Part shown: positions 55,163 to 63,890 of the stretch, piece by piece
How the letters are laid out: every line of letters begins with the position of its first letter
Numbering within the stretch: the first letter of the stretch is position 1
Source of the DNA: Aquisalimonas lutea
GTDB taxonomy: Bacteria; Pseudomonadota; Gammaproteobacteria; Nitrococcales; Aquisalimonadaceae
Length of the DNA: 64,000 nt
Direction of reading: 5' to 3'
Assembly (NCBI RefSeq): GCF_030409225.1
Contig: NZ_JAUFPK010000001.1
Span: 163,230 to 227,229 of the forward strand
Position numbers and translations under genes: made by a program
The notes under the pieces: model-generated
Seen by the model: the letters and a program-made list of their open reading frames with translations, nothing else
Told to the model about the DNA's origin: nothing
Database searches by the model: none

Positions 55163-56687
55163 GATCACTCCGCTGTCGTGTCGCATCCGCCCCGTCGGCC
55201 TGACGAGGCAGGATCACCCGGAAGCGCGCCCCGCCTTCGGGACTGTCGTCCACCGCAATGGTGCCGCCGTGCTCGGTGACGATGCCGTGGACCACCGCAA
55301 GACCGAGACCGGTGCCCTCACCCACCGATCGCGTGGTGTAGAACGGCTCGAACAGGCGCTCGCGGTTGTCGTCGGCGACACCGGGTCCGTCGTCGTCCAC
55401 GCACAGGCACACCCGTTCCTCGTCGGCATCCCAGCGCAGGCGGACACACTGGGCGCCGGCCTGGATGGCATTGCGCACCAGGTTCACCAGCACCTGCTCG
55501 ATACGGACCGGATCCACGTGCAGCTCCGCCTCCGGCGCCCGGTCCGCCGGCACCACCGTGACGCCGTGCTCGCGAATGACGTCCTCCAGTGACGCCACCG
55601 CCGCGCGCACCAGGTCGCCCACGCGCGTCCAGCGGAACTGCCGGTTCGCGGAGCGCCCGAACTCGAGCAGCTGCCGGACGATGTGCTCCATGCGCGCGAC
55701 CTCGCCGCGAATCCGCTCCAGCGCCTGCTCCTGGCGGGAGTCCTGATCCGCGTGCCGGAGCGCACGCTGGGCCTTGCCGTCGATCACGCTCAGCGGCGTA
55801 CCCAGCTCGTGGGCCACCCCCGCCGCCAGGCGACCGATGGCCGCCAGCTTCTCCGCGTGCCGCAGCTCGTCCTCGAGCCGCGCCTGGTCCGAGCGGCGCC
55901 GCGCGATCTCGGCCTCCGCCGCCTGCATGCTGTTCAGCATGGTATTGAAGGCGGAGCTCAGCGACCGGACCTCCTTGGGACCCTCGGTCGCCGCGCGATG
56001 CTGGCGGTCCCCGGCCTCGATCCGGGCCATGCTGCCGGCGAGGGCTGAAAGGTACTTGCCGATGGCTCCCCGGTGACCCACCAGCAGGAGCAGCGTAATC
56101 ACGCCGCCGGCCACCCCCATGAAGACCGTCGCCTGCAGCCGCAGCCGGGCGATGTCGTTGCGGAAGTCGCTGCCGCGGCGGGTCACCTGGAGGAGACCGC
56201 TGCTGTCGCCGCCGGCATCGGTCAGCGGCTCGAAGTAGGAGTAGACCTCGCGGCCCTGGATCCGCTCGTAGCTGCCTCCCCGCTCGCCCTGGGATGCCCG
56301 CTCCGCCAGGGCCCGGCTCCGCGGCGACGGGTTGAATGCCCCCACGGCCGCGACCAGGTCGCCGTTGTCGTCGTACACCGAGGCGCCGTAGACCCGCCCG
56401 ATGCGGAACACCGACTCCAGCGCCTGGCGGACGCTGGCGTACTCGCCGCGCTCCAGGCTGTCGCTGATGGGCAGGCGGACGGCGCGGGCGATCAGCTCCA
56501 CGTCCTCCTTCATCCGTGTCTCCAGGGCGGACTCCAGGGTGCGCAGGCCGACGACGGTGATCAGCCCCATGGCCAGGAGCAGGGGCACGAGAACGCGCAG
56601 GATCAGCGCCCAGCGGAGGCTGTAGCCACCGCTCCAGGCAGAGCGCAGCTGTCGCAGGGCTACGGGAGATTCTGGCGCATGTGCCAT
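55110..56687 (-). CDS. Membrane sensor histidine kinase
   Basis: A 525-residue kinase. Two membrane helices (about 26-48 and 186-206) flank a periplasmic sensor of about 135 residues. HAMP follows, then the H box AAGVAHELGTPLSVIDGKAQ near residue 290 and the ATPase domain with NLVRNAIQAG, VDDDGPGVADDN and EGTGLGLAVVHGIV. The coding end overlaps the response regulator start by 53 bp or more, giving this kinase a 25-30-residue Gly/Asp/Gln-rich tail read from the same DNA. It is the cognate partner of the NtrC-family regulator. Confidence 0.92.
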   Translation of the reverse strand: MAHAPESPVALRQLRSAWSGGYSLRWALILRVLVPLLLAMGLITVVGLRTLESALETRMKEDVELIARAVRLPISDSLERGEYASVRQALESVFRIGRVYGASVYDDNGDLVAAVGAFNPSPRSRALAERASQGERGGSYERIQGREVYSYFEPLTDAGGDSSGLLQVTRRGSDFRNDIARLRLQATVFMGVAGGVITLLLLVGHRGAIGKYLSALAGSMARIEAGDRQHRAATEGPKEVRSLSSAFNTMLNSMQAAEAEIARRRSDQARLEDELRHAEKLAAIGRLAAGVAHELGTPLSVIDGKAQRALRHADQDSRQEQALERIRGEVARMEHIVRQLLEFGRSANRQFRWTRVGDLVRAAVASLEDVIREHGVTVVPADRAPEAELHVDPVRIEQVLVNLVRNAIQAGAQCVRLRWDADEERVCLCVDDDGPGVADDNRERLFEPFYTTRSVGEGTGLGLAVVHGIVTEHGGTIAVDDSPEGGARFRVILPRQADGADATRQRSDHGGQDDDQGGGGPAGRG

Positions 56688-56866
56688 AAATACACACTAC
56701 ATGTCACACGGTTCTCCTGCCACACGCGCCGACCCGTGCCCGGAGCACCGACTGACGCCGCCCCGGACCGGGGAGCGCGCCCGGATCGACCACGCCTTCC
56801 CTCGGGTGGCACAGGGGATGCATCACCCGGGCCATCATCCATCACGCACCGTTCGAGGAGACTCCG

Positions 56867-57271
56867 ATGAAACAGCGCAACGCCCTTCGCGTCATGGTTC
56901 CGCTGCTGTCCGGGCTGCTTCTGTCCCCCCTGCTGCACGCGCAGGACGACCCGGGCGGTCAGAGCGCGCAGCAGGAGCAGGCCCCGGCGGAAACACGGCA
57001 ACAGCAGGATTTCGACGACGAGACCCTGGAGCAGTTCGCGGATGCCTACGTGGAAGTCGGCGAGGTCCACCGCGAGTACTCGGAGCGGCTGCAGGACACG
57101 GAAGCCACCGAGGACGCCCAGCAGCTCCAGCAGGAGGCCAACGACAAGATGGTCGCGGCCATCGAGGCCAACGGCCTGGAGGTCCAGGAGTACTCGGCGG
57201 TGGCCGCGGCGCTGGAGCGCGACCCGGAGCTGCGCGAAGAGGTCGTCGGCATGATCGAGGAACGCCAGTAG
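56867..57271 (+). CDS. DUF4168 exported protein
   Basis: A 134-residue protein with a signal peptide (VMVPLLSGLLLSPLLHAQ, cleaved near residue 25), then an acidic Gln/Glu-rich linker and a helical DUF4168 domain (LEQFADAYVEVGEVHREYSE to the end). The family is periplasmic, of unknown function, and common in proteobacteria. The high Glu/Gln/Asp content would suit a halophile. GAGGAGACTCCG precedes the ATG. A strong terminator follows it at 57366, so it is a single-gene unit, divergent from the kinase. Confidence 0.82.
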   Translation: MKQRNALRVMVPLLSGLLLSPLLHAQDDPGGQSAQQEQAPAETRQQQDFDDETLEQFADAYVEVGEVHREYSERLQDTEATEDAQQLQQEANDKMVAAIEANGLEVQEYSAVAAALERDPELREEVVGMIEERQ

Positions 57272-57365
57272 GCCCGGGCCCGGGCCCCACGACAGCCGTC
57301 GGCGCCGCGGCCCTGCCGCCGGGCAGACGCTGAACCATGCCTTACGTGATTGCCCTCCACGCTTG

Positions 57366-57391
57366 CCCCGTGTCCGCACGGGGTTTTTTTT
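57366..57391 (+). terminator. Rho-independent terminator after the DUF4168 gene
   Basis: CCCCGTG (57366-57372) pairs with CACGGGG (57377-57383) around a TCCG loop and is followed by eight T residues. It separates the DUF4168 gene from fabA. The remaining 117 bp up to fabA must hold the fabA promoter; no clear hexamer pair is seen. Confidence 0.92.
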
Positions 57392-57508
57392 GTCCGGCGC
57401 CGGCAACCGATCACTACTCGATCCCCGGCGACGTATCCCTTACACTTTGCCCGTATTCACGAACGCCGTGCCCCGCTGGCGACAGCGCAGGCACGGCCCG
57501 AGGAACCA

Positions 57509-58057
57509 ATGGCCACCAATCCGCATTATCTCAAGAACGACTCGAGCTTCGACTACGAGAGGCTGATCGAGTGCGCCGAGGGCAGGCTGTTCGGGCCGGG
57601 CAACCCGCAACTGCCGAAGCCGAACATGCTGATGCTCGACCGGATCGTACACATTGACGACACGGGAGGTGCGTACGGTAAGGGCCAGATCCATGCAGAG
57701 CTGGACATCCACCCGGACCTCTGGTTCTTTGCATGCCATTTCGAGAATGATCCGGTGATGCCGGGCTGCCTCGGCCTGGACGCGATGTGGCAGCTGGTCG
57801 GCTTCTTCCTGGGCTGGAAGGGCGGCCAGGGCCGCGGCCGGGCCCTGGGGGCCGGGGAGGTCAAGTTCTTCGGCCAGGTCCTGCCCAGCGCCAAGCTGGT
57901 GACCTACCGGATCGACATGAAGCGGGTCATCATGCGCAAGCTGACCATGGGAATCGCCGATGCGGAGATGCTCGTCGACGGCCGGGCGATTTATAATGCC
58001 TCGGACCTTCGCGTCGGCCTGTTCCAGTCCCCCGAATCCATGGAACAGGGCGGTTGA
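57509..58057 (+). CDS. fabA: 3-hydroxydecanoyl-ACP dehydratase/isomerase
   Basis: A 182-residue hot-dog-fold enzyme that dehydrates and isomerises the C10 intermediate, the branch point to unsaturated fatty acids. The catalytic His is in [20 protein letters not shown] near residue 73 and the Asp in [36 protein letters not shown] is typical of FabA rather than FabZ. The ATG follows AGGA. It is followed by fabB as in E. coli-like anaerobic unsaturated-fatty-acid synthesis, which would supply the double bonds modified by the 15-18 kb methyltransferase. Confidence 0.96.
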   Translation: MATNPHYLKNDSSFDYERLIECAEGRLFGPGNPQLPKPNMLMLDRIVHIDDTGGAYGKGQIHAELDIHPDLWFFACHFENDPVMPGCLGLDAMWQLVGFFLGWKGGQGRGRALGAGEVKFFGQVLPSAKLVTYRIDMKRVIMRKLTMGIADAEMLVDGRAIYNASDLRVGLFQSPESMEQGG

Positions 58058-58164
58058 CGGCGAACGCGGCCCGGGCGTGACATGCACTGCGCGGCCGCGT
58101 CGTCCCGGGCCGGCCGTGGTGCATGCCCGAAGCCATGTTCGCGCTGCGTGAGGAGCGAACCTGT

Positions 58165-59385
58165 ATGAAACGCGTGGTTGTGACCGGACTCGGCGTTGTC
58201 TCGTGCCTGGGCAACAGCAAGGCCGAGGTAACGGAGAGCCTGCGGCACGGACGCTCGGGGATCCGTTACCGCGAGAGCTACGAGGAGATGGGGCTGCGTA
58301 GCCGCATCGCCGGGGTCGTGGATCTGGACCTGGAAGAGCACGTCGACCGCAAGCCGCGGCGATTCATGGGCGATGCCGCCGGCTACGCGTACGTCGCCAT
58401 GCAGCAGGCCATCGACGACGCGGGCCTGGAACCCGGCGAGGTCTCCAGCCCCCGCACCGGCCTGATCGCCGGATCCGGGGGCGCGTCCACCGAGAACCTG
58501 GTGAAGGCGGCCGATATCCTGCGCGAGCGGGGCGTCAAGCGGGTGGGGCCGTACATGGTGCCCAAGGTCATGGGCAGCACCGTCTCCGCCTGCCTGGCCA
58601 CACCCTTCCGCATCCAGGGCATCAACTACTCCATCACCTCGGCCTGCTCCACCAGCGCACACTGCATCGGCAGTGCCATGGAGCAGATTCAGCTCGGCAA
58701 GCAGGACATCGTCTTCGCCGGCGGCGGCGAGGAAGAGCACTGGACCATGACCATGCTGTTCGACGCCATGGGTGCGCTGTCCTCGCGTCGTAACGACACG
58801 CCGGCCACCGCTTCCCGCGCCTACGATGCCGATCGCGACGGCTTCGTCATCGCCGGCGGCGGCGGCATGCTGGTCATCGAGGAGCTGGAGCACGCACGGG
58901 CCCGCGGCGCGACCATCTACGCCGAGATCACCGGCTACGGCGCCACCTCGGACGGCTACGACATGGTCGCTCCCTCCGGGGAAGGGGCCGAGCGCTGCAT
59001 GCAGCAGGCGCTGGCGACCCATCAGGGCCCGGTGGACTACATCAACGCCCACGGCACCAGCACGCCGGCCGGCGATATCACCGAGCTCAACGCCATACGC
59101 AACGTCTTCGGCGCCGCGCCCCCCGCGGTCAGCTCCACCAAGTCCCTGACCGGTCACTCGCTCGGTGCCGCCGGCGTGCACGAAGCCATCTACAGCCTGC
59201 TGATGCTCCAGGGCGACTTCATCACCGCCTCGGCCAACATCGAGAACCTGGACCCGGAAGTGGGCGACATGCCGGTCGTCCGCGAGCGCCGGGACCATGC
59301 CGGGCTCAATGCGGTCATGTCGAACAGCTTCGGCTTCGGCGGCACCAATGCCTCGCTGGTGCTGCGGCGCTGGCAGGACGAATGA
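58165..59385 (+). CDS. fabB: 3-oxoacyl-ACP synthase I
   Basis: A 406-residue condensing enzyme that elongates unsaturated acyl chains. It begins [20 protein letters not shown]. The nucleophile Cys is in [20 protein letters not shown] near residue 163. The two histidines are in [13 protein letters not shown] and [13 protein letters not shown]. The C-terminal [16 protein letters not shown] is intact. Its 107-bp spacing from fabA and shared orientation indicate an operon. GAGGAGCGAACC precedes the ATG. Confidence 0.95.
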   Translation: MKRVVVTGLGVVSCLGNSKAEVTESLRHGRSGIRYRESYEEMGLRSRIAGVVDLDLEEHVDRKPRRFMGDAAGYAYVAMQQAIDDAGLEPGEVSSPRTGLIAGSGGASTENLVKAADILRERGVKRVGPYMVPKVMGSTVSACLATPFRIQGINYSITSACSTSAHCIGSAMEQIQLGKQDIVFAGGGEEEHWTMTMLFDAMGALSSRRNDTPATASRAYDADRDGFVIAGGGGMLVIEELEHARARGATIYAEITGYGATSDGYDMVAPSGEGAERCMQQALATHQGPVDYINAHGTSTPAGDITELNAIRNVFGAAPPAVSSTKSLTGHSLGAAGVHEAIYSLLMLQGDFITASANIENLDPEVGDMPVVRERRDHAGLNAVMSNSFGFGGTNASLVLRRWQDE

Positions 59386-59432
59386 CGCCGAGCGAGGCAG
59401 CCCCTCTTGCAGACATCCGGAGAGACCACACC

Positions 59433-60113
59433 ATGAAGCAACGCCTCCGCCCCCTCGTCGCCGCGGCCGTGCCGCTGCTGGCCATCAGTATCGCCGGGTG
59501 CACCACCACGGACCCGTACACCGGCGAGGAGCGGACCGCACGGGCGACCACCGGCGCCGCCATCGGGGCGATCGCCGGCGCGGCCATCGGCATTGCCACC
59601 GGCGACGATAGCCGCGAGCGCCGCAAGCGGGCCCTGATCGGGGCCGGCATCGGCGGGTTGTCCGGCGGGGCCGTGGGCGCCTACATGGACCGCCAGGAGC
59701 GGGAGCTCCGGGAGCAGCTCCGCGGCACCGGAGTCAGCGTCACGCGCCAGGGGAACGAACTCATTCTGAACATGCCGGGCAATATCACGTTCGGCTTCGA
59801 CAGCGCGGATCTGCGGGCGGATTTCTACGAGGTGCTCAACAGCGTGACCCTGGTGCTGGAGGAGTACGAGAAGACACTCATCGAGGTCGCCGGGCACACG
59901 GACAGCACCGGCAGCACGGCGTACAACCAGCGCCTGTCGGAGCGGCGCGCGGAGAGCGTGGCGCGCTACCTGGAAAGCCAGGGGGTTCGCTCACGGCGCA
60001 TTGCCACCGCCGGGTTCGGGGAAGAGTACCCGATCGCCGACAACAGCACGGAACAGGGGCGCCAGGCGAACCGCCGCGTGGAGCTGACGCTGGTGCCGCT
60101 CACCGAGGAGTAG
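59433..60113 (+). CDS. OmpA-family lipoprotein (YiaD-like)
   Basis: A 226-residue lipoprotein. The signal ends LLAISIAGC (lipid-modified Cys near residue 22). Glycine-zipper segments follow ([34 protein letters not shown]). The C-terminal 110 residues form an OmpA peptidoglycan-binding domain with [38 protein letters not shown] and the final [13 protein letters not shown]. It should tether the outer membrane to the cell wall. The upstream frame starts at 59382, but CGGAGAG precedes the ATG at 59433. Confidence 0.91.
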   Translation: MKQRLRPLVAAAVPLLAISIAGCTTTDPYTGEERTARATTGAAIGAIAGAAIGIATGDDSRERRKRALIGAGIGGLSGGAVGAYMDRQERELREQLRGTGVSVTRQGNELILNMPGNITFGFDSADLRADFYEVLNSVTLVLEEYEKTLIEVAGHTDSTGSTAYNQRLSERRAESVARYLESQGVRSRRIATAGFGEEYPIADNSTEQGRQANRRVELTLVPLTEE

Positions 60114-60148
60114 AGGCAACGCTGCGGCGGCGCCTGCGCGCCCTCCCC

Positions 60149-61081
60149 TCAGGACGGCAGCAGGCGCAGAAGCAGCGGCAGGTAATGATCGGCCAGAAGC
60201 AGCCCGAACAGGCCCATCAGGTACGTGATGGAATAGCCGAACGAGCGCATGGGCAGCCGGTCGTCCTCCGAATACAGCAGCGCGAAGGCGTAGTAGAGAT
60301 AGCCCGCGTTCAGGATCACGACCCCCGCCAGGTACAGCAGCCCGCTCATCCGGGTCGCGAAGGGCAGCAGGCTCGCCCCCACCAGCAGCAGCGTGTACAG
60401 CAGGATCTGGACCTCGGTAAAGCGCACGCCGTGGGTGACCGGGAGCATGGGAATATCCACCCGGGCGTATTCCTCCCTGCGGTGAATGGCCAATGCCCAG
60501 AAGTGGGGCGGCGTCCAGATGAAGATGATCAGGAACAGCAGCAGGGCGTGGGGGTCGACGCTGGCGGTCACGGCCGTCCAGCCGAGCACGGGCGGCGCGG
60601 CGCCCGCGGCGCCGCCGATGACGATGTTCTGCGGCGTCGCCCGCTTGAGGAACAGCGTGTAGATGAACGCGTAGCCCATCAGCGAGAGAAACGTCAGCAA
60701 CGCGGTGAGCGGATTCACCAGCCAGTAGAGCATGCCCAGCCCGACCACGCCCAGCGCGCCGGCGAACAGCACGGCCCGGCCGGCCGGCAGGGTCCCCTGG
60801 GGCAGCGGGCGGCCCCGGGTACGGGCCATGGCGGCATCGGCCTTCTCGTCGACGATCTGGTTGACGGCGGCCGCCGAGCCGCTGCTCAGCGCGATGCCGA
60901 GACTGCCGAAGATCAACGCGTCCCAGGGCACCTCGGCCGGCGGGGCCGCCAGCACCATGCCGACAATGGCGGTGAACACCAGCAGTGCCACCACTTTGGG
61001 CTTGCACAGCTGGTAGTAGTCCTGCCAGCGGTAGCTCTCCAGCGCCATGCGCTCACGCCCTGCGGTTGTCGCCGACTTCAT
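60149..61081 (-). CDS. ctaB: Protoheme IX farnesyltransferase
   Basis: A 310-residue membrane enzyme (CyoE/CtaB, nine helices) that makes heme O from heme B for terminal oxidases. The first Asp-rich prenyl-binding motif is in AAAVNQIVDEKADAAMARTR near residue 75, followed by GRPLPQG. The second conserved block is FIWTPPHFWALAIHRREEYA near residue 190, with HGVRFTE after it. The start overlaps the ctaA stop by four bases (ATGA). It is the last gene of the oxidase assembly operon. Confidence 0.95.
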   Translation of the reverse strand: MKSATTAGRERMALESYRWQDYYQLCKPKVVALLVFTAIVGMVLAAPPAEVPWDALIFGSLGIALSSGSAAAVNQIVDEKADAAMARTRGRPLPQGTLPAGRAVLFAGALGVVGLGMLYWLVNPLTALLTFLSLMGYAFIYTLFLKRATPQNIVIGGAAGAAPPVLGWTAVTASVDPHALLLFLIIFIWTPPHFWALAIHRREEYARVDIPMLPVTHGVRFTEVQILLYTLLLVGASLLPFATRMSGLLYLAGVVILNAGYLYYAFALLYSEDDRLPMRSFGYSITYLMGLFGLLLADHYLPLLLRLLPS

Positions 61082-62127
61082 GAAGGAATGCCTCGTTCGG
61101 CCCGGCCGCCGTCCCGCGCGGAATCATGCGGACGCAATGTATGGTAAAGCGTCAGGAGGCTCAACAGCAGTAACGCGGCGCCGCCGTTGTGCGCCACGGC
61201 GACCGGCAGCGGCAGGCTGGCGAGGACGTTGGTGATGCCCAGCAGCCACTGCGCGACAAGCAGGGCAACCACGACGGCGGTTGCCCGGCGCGGGACCGCG
61301 CTGCGGACGCGGCTCCACACGGCCACGGCCAGGGCGATCACGGCCAGGGCGGTCACCGCCGCACCGAGGCGGTGGACGAACTGCACGGCCACCCGGGCGG
61401 GGTGGTCCAGCACCCCGAACTCGTAGTCCACGCCCAGCCCCTGCCACAGCACGAAGGCATCGGCGAAATCGGCATCCGCCGGCCACAGGCTGCCGCCGCA
61501 GCGGGGGAAATCGGTACAGGCCAGGGCCGCGTAGTTGGTGCTGACCCAGCCGCCGAGCGCGATCTGGACCGCCACGACGGCGACGACGACGAGCACCCAC
61601 GGCTGCATCCTCCGGGCCGTCGACTCCGCCGCGGCTGGCAACAACCGGCCGGTACGGAGGCTGAGCCACCACAGCAGCGCCAGGGTCGCCATGCCGCCGA
61701 GCAGGTGCAGCGTCACCACCAGCGGCTTGAGCTGCCAGGTGACCGTCCACATCCCCAGCACCGCCTGGGCGATGATCAGTCCGGCGAGAAATACCGGCAG
61801 CACCAGGGGCTGGTCCGGTTGCCGCCGCCGGCGGACGGCGGTGGCCGCGATGGTGAAAACCAGCAGACCCAGCCCGCCCGCCACGTACCGGTGAACCATC
61901 TCCTTCCAGGCCTTGCCGGCATGCACGGGCCGCTCGGGGTAGGCCTCGTTGGCGGCCTCCACGGCGGCCTCGGTATTCGGCACGCCCAGGAGCATGCCGT
62001 AGCATCCCGGCCAGTCCGGACAGCCGAGGCCGGCATCCTCCAGGCGCACCCAGGCCCCGAGAAGCACGACGATCAGCGTCAGCACCGAGGCGGTGAAGCA
62101 CAAGCGAAAGAACAACCGGTTGCCCAT
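61078..62127 (-). CDS. ctaA: Heme A synthase (COX15/CtaA family)
   Basis: A 349-residue protein with eight membrane helices that oxidises heme O to heme A. Heme ligands are expected at the histidines in MVHRYVAGGLGLLVF, LHLLGGMATLALLWW, VQFVHRLGAAVTAL and VAHNGGAALLLL. Conserved Cys pairs are in GLGCPDWPGCYG near residue 35 and in ALACTDFPRCGG. Presence of ctaA and ctaB implies an aa3-type cytochrome c oxidase, in line with the ctaE fragment at the right edge. Confidence 0.94.
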   Translation of the reverse strand: MGNRLFFRLCFTASVLTLIVVLLGAWVRLEDAGLGCPDWPGCYGMLLGVPNTEAAVEAANEAYPERPVHAGKAWKEMVHRYVAGGLGLLVFTIAATAVRRRRQPDQPLVLPVFLAGLIIAQAVLGMWTVTWQLKPLVVTLHLLGGMATLALLWWLSLRTGRLLPAAAESTARRMQPWVLVVVAVVAVQIALGGWVSTNYAALACTDFPRCGGSLWPADADFADAFVLWQGLGVDYEFGVLDHPARVAVQFVHRLGAAVTALAVIALAVAVWSRVRSAVPRRATAVVVALLVAQWLLGITNVLASLPLPVAVAHNGGAALLLLSLLTLYHTLRPHDSARDGGRAERGIPS

Positions 62128-62131
62128 GGCG

Positions 62132-62749
62132 TCAGCCTCCCTGCGACAACCCGTCGAGGGTTTCCAGCTCGCTGTTGGACAGGCGCAGCAGATGCCGCAG
62201 ATCCTCCAGCATGCCCGACGGATTCAGCGGCTGCGCGTAGCGCATCATCTGGAATCCACGGGTATCCACGAGGCTGATGGACACCACTTCCCCGTCCCGG
62301 GGCGTCCGCGTCCACTCCAGTGACCGCGTGGTCACCACGTGCAGATCCTCCTGGCCCAGAAGCTGGCGCTGCGTCGGCGGCGTGCCGTGCTCCGGGACCA
62401 CGAGCACGCGCTGCAGGCGGCGGGCGTCCTCCGCCAGGGCGAGCCGGATCTGGCGGGTCTGGCGCAGCCGCTCCATGCAGACCTCCCGGCAGGTGCCGTT
62501 GAGCGTCATGAGCAGCGTCCACTCGCCCCGCAGGTCCGGTGTCCCGGGATCCGGCCCCGCGACCCGGCCCAGCTCCGGCGCCTCCAGCCGTACCGGCGGA
62601 TCCAGGAGCTCACCGTGATTGGACGTGCTGGCCGGACGCCAGCCCGAGAAGTACAGCGTCCAGGCAATGGCCGGCGGCACCAGGAACAGCAGCACGAGCA
62701 ACAGCAGCAGCCGGCGGCCACGCCGGGTCCGGTGATCATTGGGCGTCAT
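62132..62749 (-). CDS. Membrane-anchored SCO-like protein of the oxidase cluster, unassigned
   Basis: A 205-residue protein with an arginine-rich N-terminus and one membrane segment (LLLLLVLLFLVPPAIAWTLY, about 15-34), then a periplasmic domain. LMTLNGTCREVCMERLRQTR near residue 84 contains CxxxC, the metal-binding spacing of SCO copper chaperones, and VLVVPEHGTPP resembles part of a thioredoxin fold. It falls between SURF1 and ctaA, overlapping the SURF1 start region by 14 bp, where many proteobacteria have a similar uncharacterised gene. A role in CuA or heme assembly is inferred from position and motif. Confidence 0.7.
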   Translation of the reverse strand: MTPNDHRTRRGRRLLLLLVLLFLVPPAIAWTLYFSGWRPASTSNHGELLDPPVRLEAPELGRVAGPDPGTPDLRGEWTLLMTLNGTCREVCMERLRQTRQIRLALAEDARRLQRVLVVPEHGTPPTQRQLLGQEDLHVVTTRSLEWTRTPRDGEVVSISLVDTRGFQMMRYAQPLNPSGMLEDLRHLLRLSNSELETLDGLSQGG

Positions 62750-63482
62750 CAGGACTCATCCGTCGCGTATTGACCGTTACGTAAATCACCGCCAGGGCCA
62801 GCGCCAGGGCGAACCACTGGAGGGCGTAGCCCTGGTTTCTCTCGGGCCCGTAGCCCTCGCGGAAGGCGGGCCCCCAGTCGCGGGTATAGCCGTGCGGAGC
62901 TTCGGGATCGAGGCGCAGCACCGAAGGCACCAGCGGGTAGCCGAGCCGCTCCTCCAGGGCATCGAAATCCAGATACTGGATTCTCAGCGGCCAGCCCGTC
63001 TCCCCTTCGGCCATGCCGCCCAGCCGGATGCCGGTGGGCGGGCCGTCATCCAGATACCCCGTCACCTCGACGGGATGCTCGGGCACCGACACCTCCGGAA
63101 GCTCGGCGCGGCTGTCGCCGGCCGGCACCCAGCCGCGGTCCACGAGAACCGCCGCATCCCGCCCCCTCAGGCGCACCGGCGTGAGCACGTGATAGCCCGT
63201 CTCACCCCGGTATGTCTGATTGTCCAGCAGCAGCTGGCGGTCCGCGTCATAGCGCCCCTGCGCCACGGCGTTGTGCGGGGGGCCGTCCGCCGACGGCGCT
63301 CGCTCCCGGTTGAGGTCCACCGTCGGACGCTCCTCGCGGCTCTCGTAGGCCTGTTCCAGGGCGCGGCGCTGCTCCGCGCGGTCCAGCTGCCAGAACCCCA
63401 GCGCGATCAGTACGGGCAGCAGCACCACGGTCGCCAGCGTCGGGATGCGCCCCGGTGAGAACTGGTACCGCCCGATGCGCAT
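62736..63482 (-). CDS. SURF1 family cytochrome oxidase assembly protein
   Basis: A 248-residue membrane protein with helices at both ends (TLATVVLLPVLIALGFWQLD near residue 15 and YALQWFALALALAVIYVTVN near 220) and a soluble periplasmic domain between. Family motifs include GFWQLDRAEQRRAL, RQLLLDNQTYRGETGYHVLT, VLVDRGWVPAG and the C-terminal QGYALQWF. SURF1 helps insert heme a into subunit I of aa3 oxidases. Its stop overlaps the next gene's start region. Confidence 0.93.
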   Translation of the reverse strand: MRIGRYQFSPGRIPTLATVVLLPVLIALGFWQLDRAEQRRALEQAYESREERPTVDLNRERAPSADGPPHNAVAQGRYDADRQLLLDNQTYRGETGYHVLTPVRLRGRDAAVLVDRGWVPAGDSRAELPEVSVPEHPVEVTGYLDDGPPTGIRLGGMAEGETGWPLRIQYLDFDALEERLGYPLVPSVLRLDPEAPHGYTRDWGPAFREGYGPERNQGYALQWFALALALAVIYVTVNTRRMSPDDAQ

Positions 63483-63588
63483 GCATCCTCCTAGTCTCCG
63501 GGTGGGCGCTTACCGCCACGACGGGTATGATGGGCACCGTTCCAGGGCGTTTCGCCCGCCTATGACCGCAGCTTCCGGACGCCTTGCC

Positions 63589-63807
63589 ATGACCCTGGTC
63601 ATCAAGATTGCCGTGATCCTGGCCATGCTGGCCATCGTGGTCAGCCTGTTCTCCGGCGCCTTCTTCCTGGTGCGGGACCGGAGCAACTCGCGCCGGGTCG
63701 TACGCGCCCTGACCTGGCGAATCGGCCTCTCCGTCGGTCTGTTCCTGATCCTGCTGCTGCTCATCTTCGCGGGCATCATCGAGCCGCACGATCCGCTACG
63801 GCCGTAG
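63589..63807 (+). CDS. DUF2909 twin-helix membrane protein
   Basis: A 72-residue protein made of two membrane helices (IKIAVILAMLAIVVSLFSGA and ISL/VGLFLILLLLIFAGII types) joined by a basic loop with RDRSNSRRVVRALTWRI. Such DUF2909 proteins are constant members of proteobacterial cytochrome oxidase clusters, sitting opposite ctaE and SURF1 as here, with unknown role in assembly. The upstream frame is open, but the ATG at 63589 fits the family length. Confidence 0.85.
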   Translation: MTLVIKIAVILAMLAIVVSLFSGAFFLVRDRSNSRRVVRALTWRIGLSVGLFLILLLLIFAGIIEPHDPLRP

Positions 63808-63849
63808 ACACGGCAGCACCGGGCGAATTCCCCGCAGAGCGTGAAGCCG

Positions 63850-63872
63850 CGGGTGCCGCAGCATGGCACCCG
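63850..63872. terminator. Possible bidirectional terminator hairpin
   Basis: CGGGTGCC (63850-63857) pairs perfectly with GGCACCCG (63865-63872) in the 83-bp gap between the convergent DUF2909 and ctaE genes. There is no T run, so it would need Rho or simply stabilise 3' ends. Confidence 0.4.
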
Positions 63873-63890
63873 GGCAGGTCCAGGGCGGGC

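Noticed and set aside
57392-57508. FabR/FadR-type operator in front of fabA
   Set aside because: I could not find a convincing palindrome or promoter hexamer pair in this gap.
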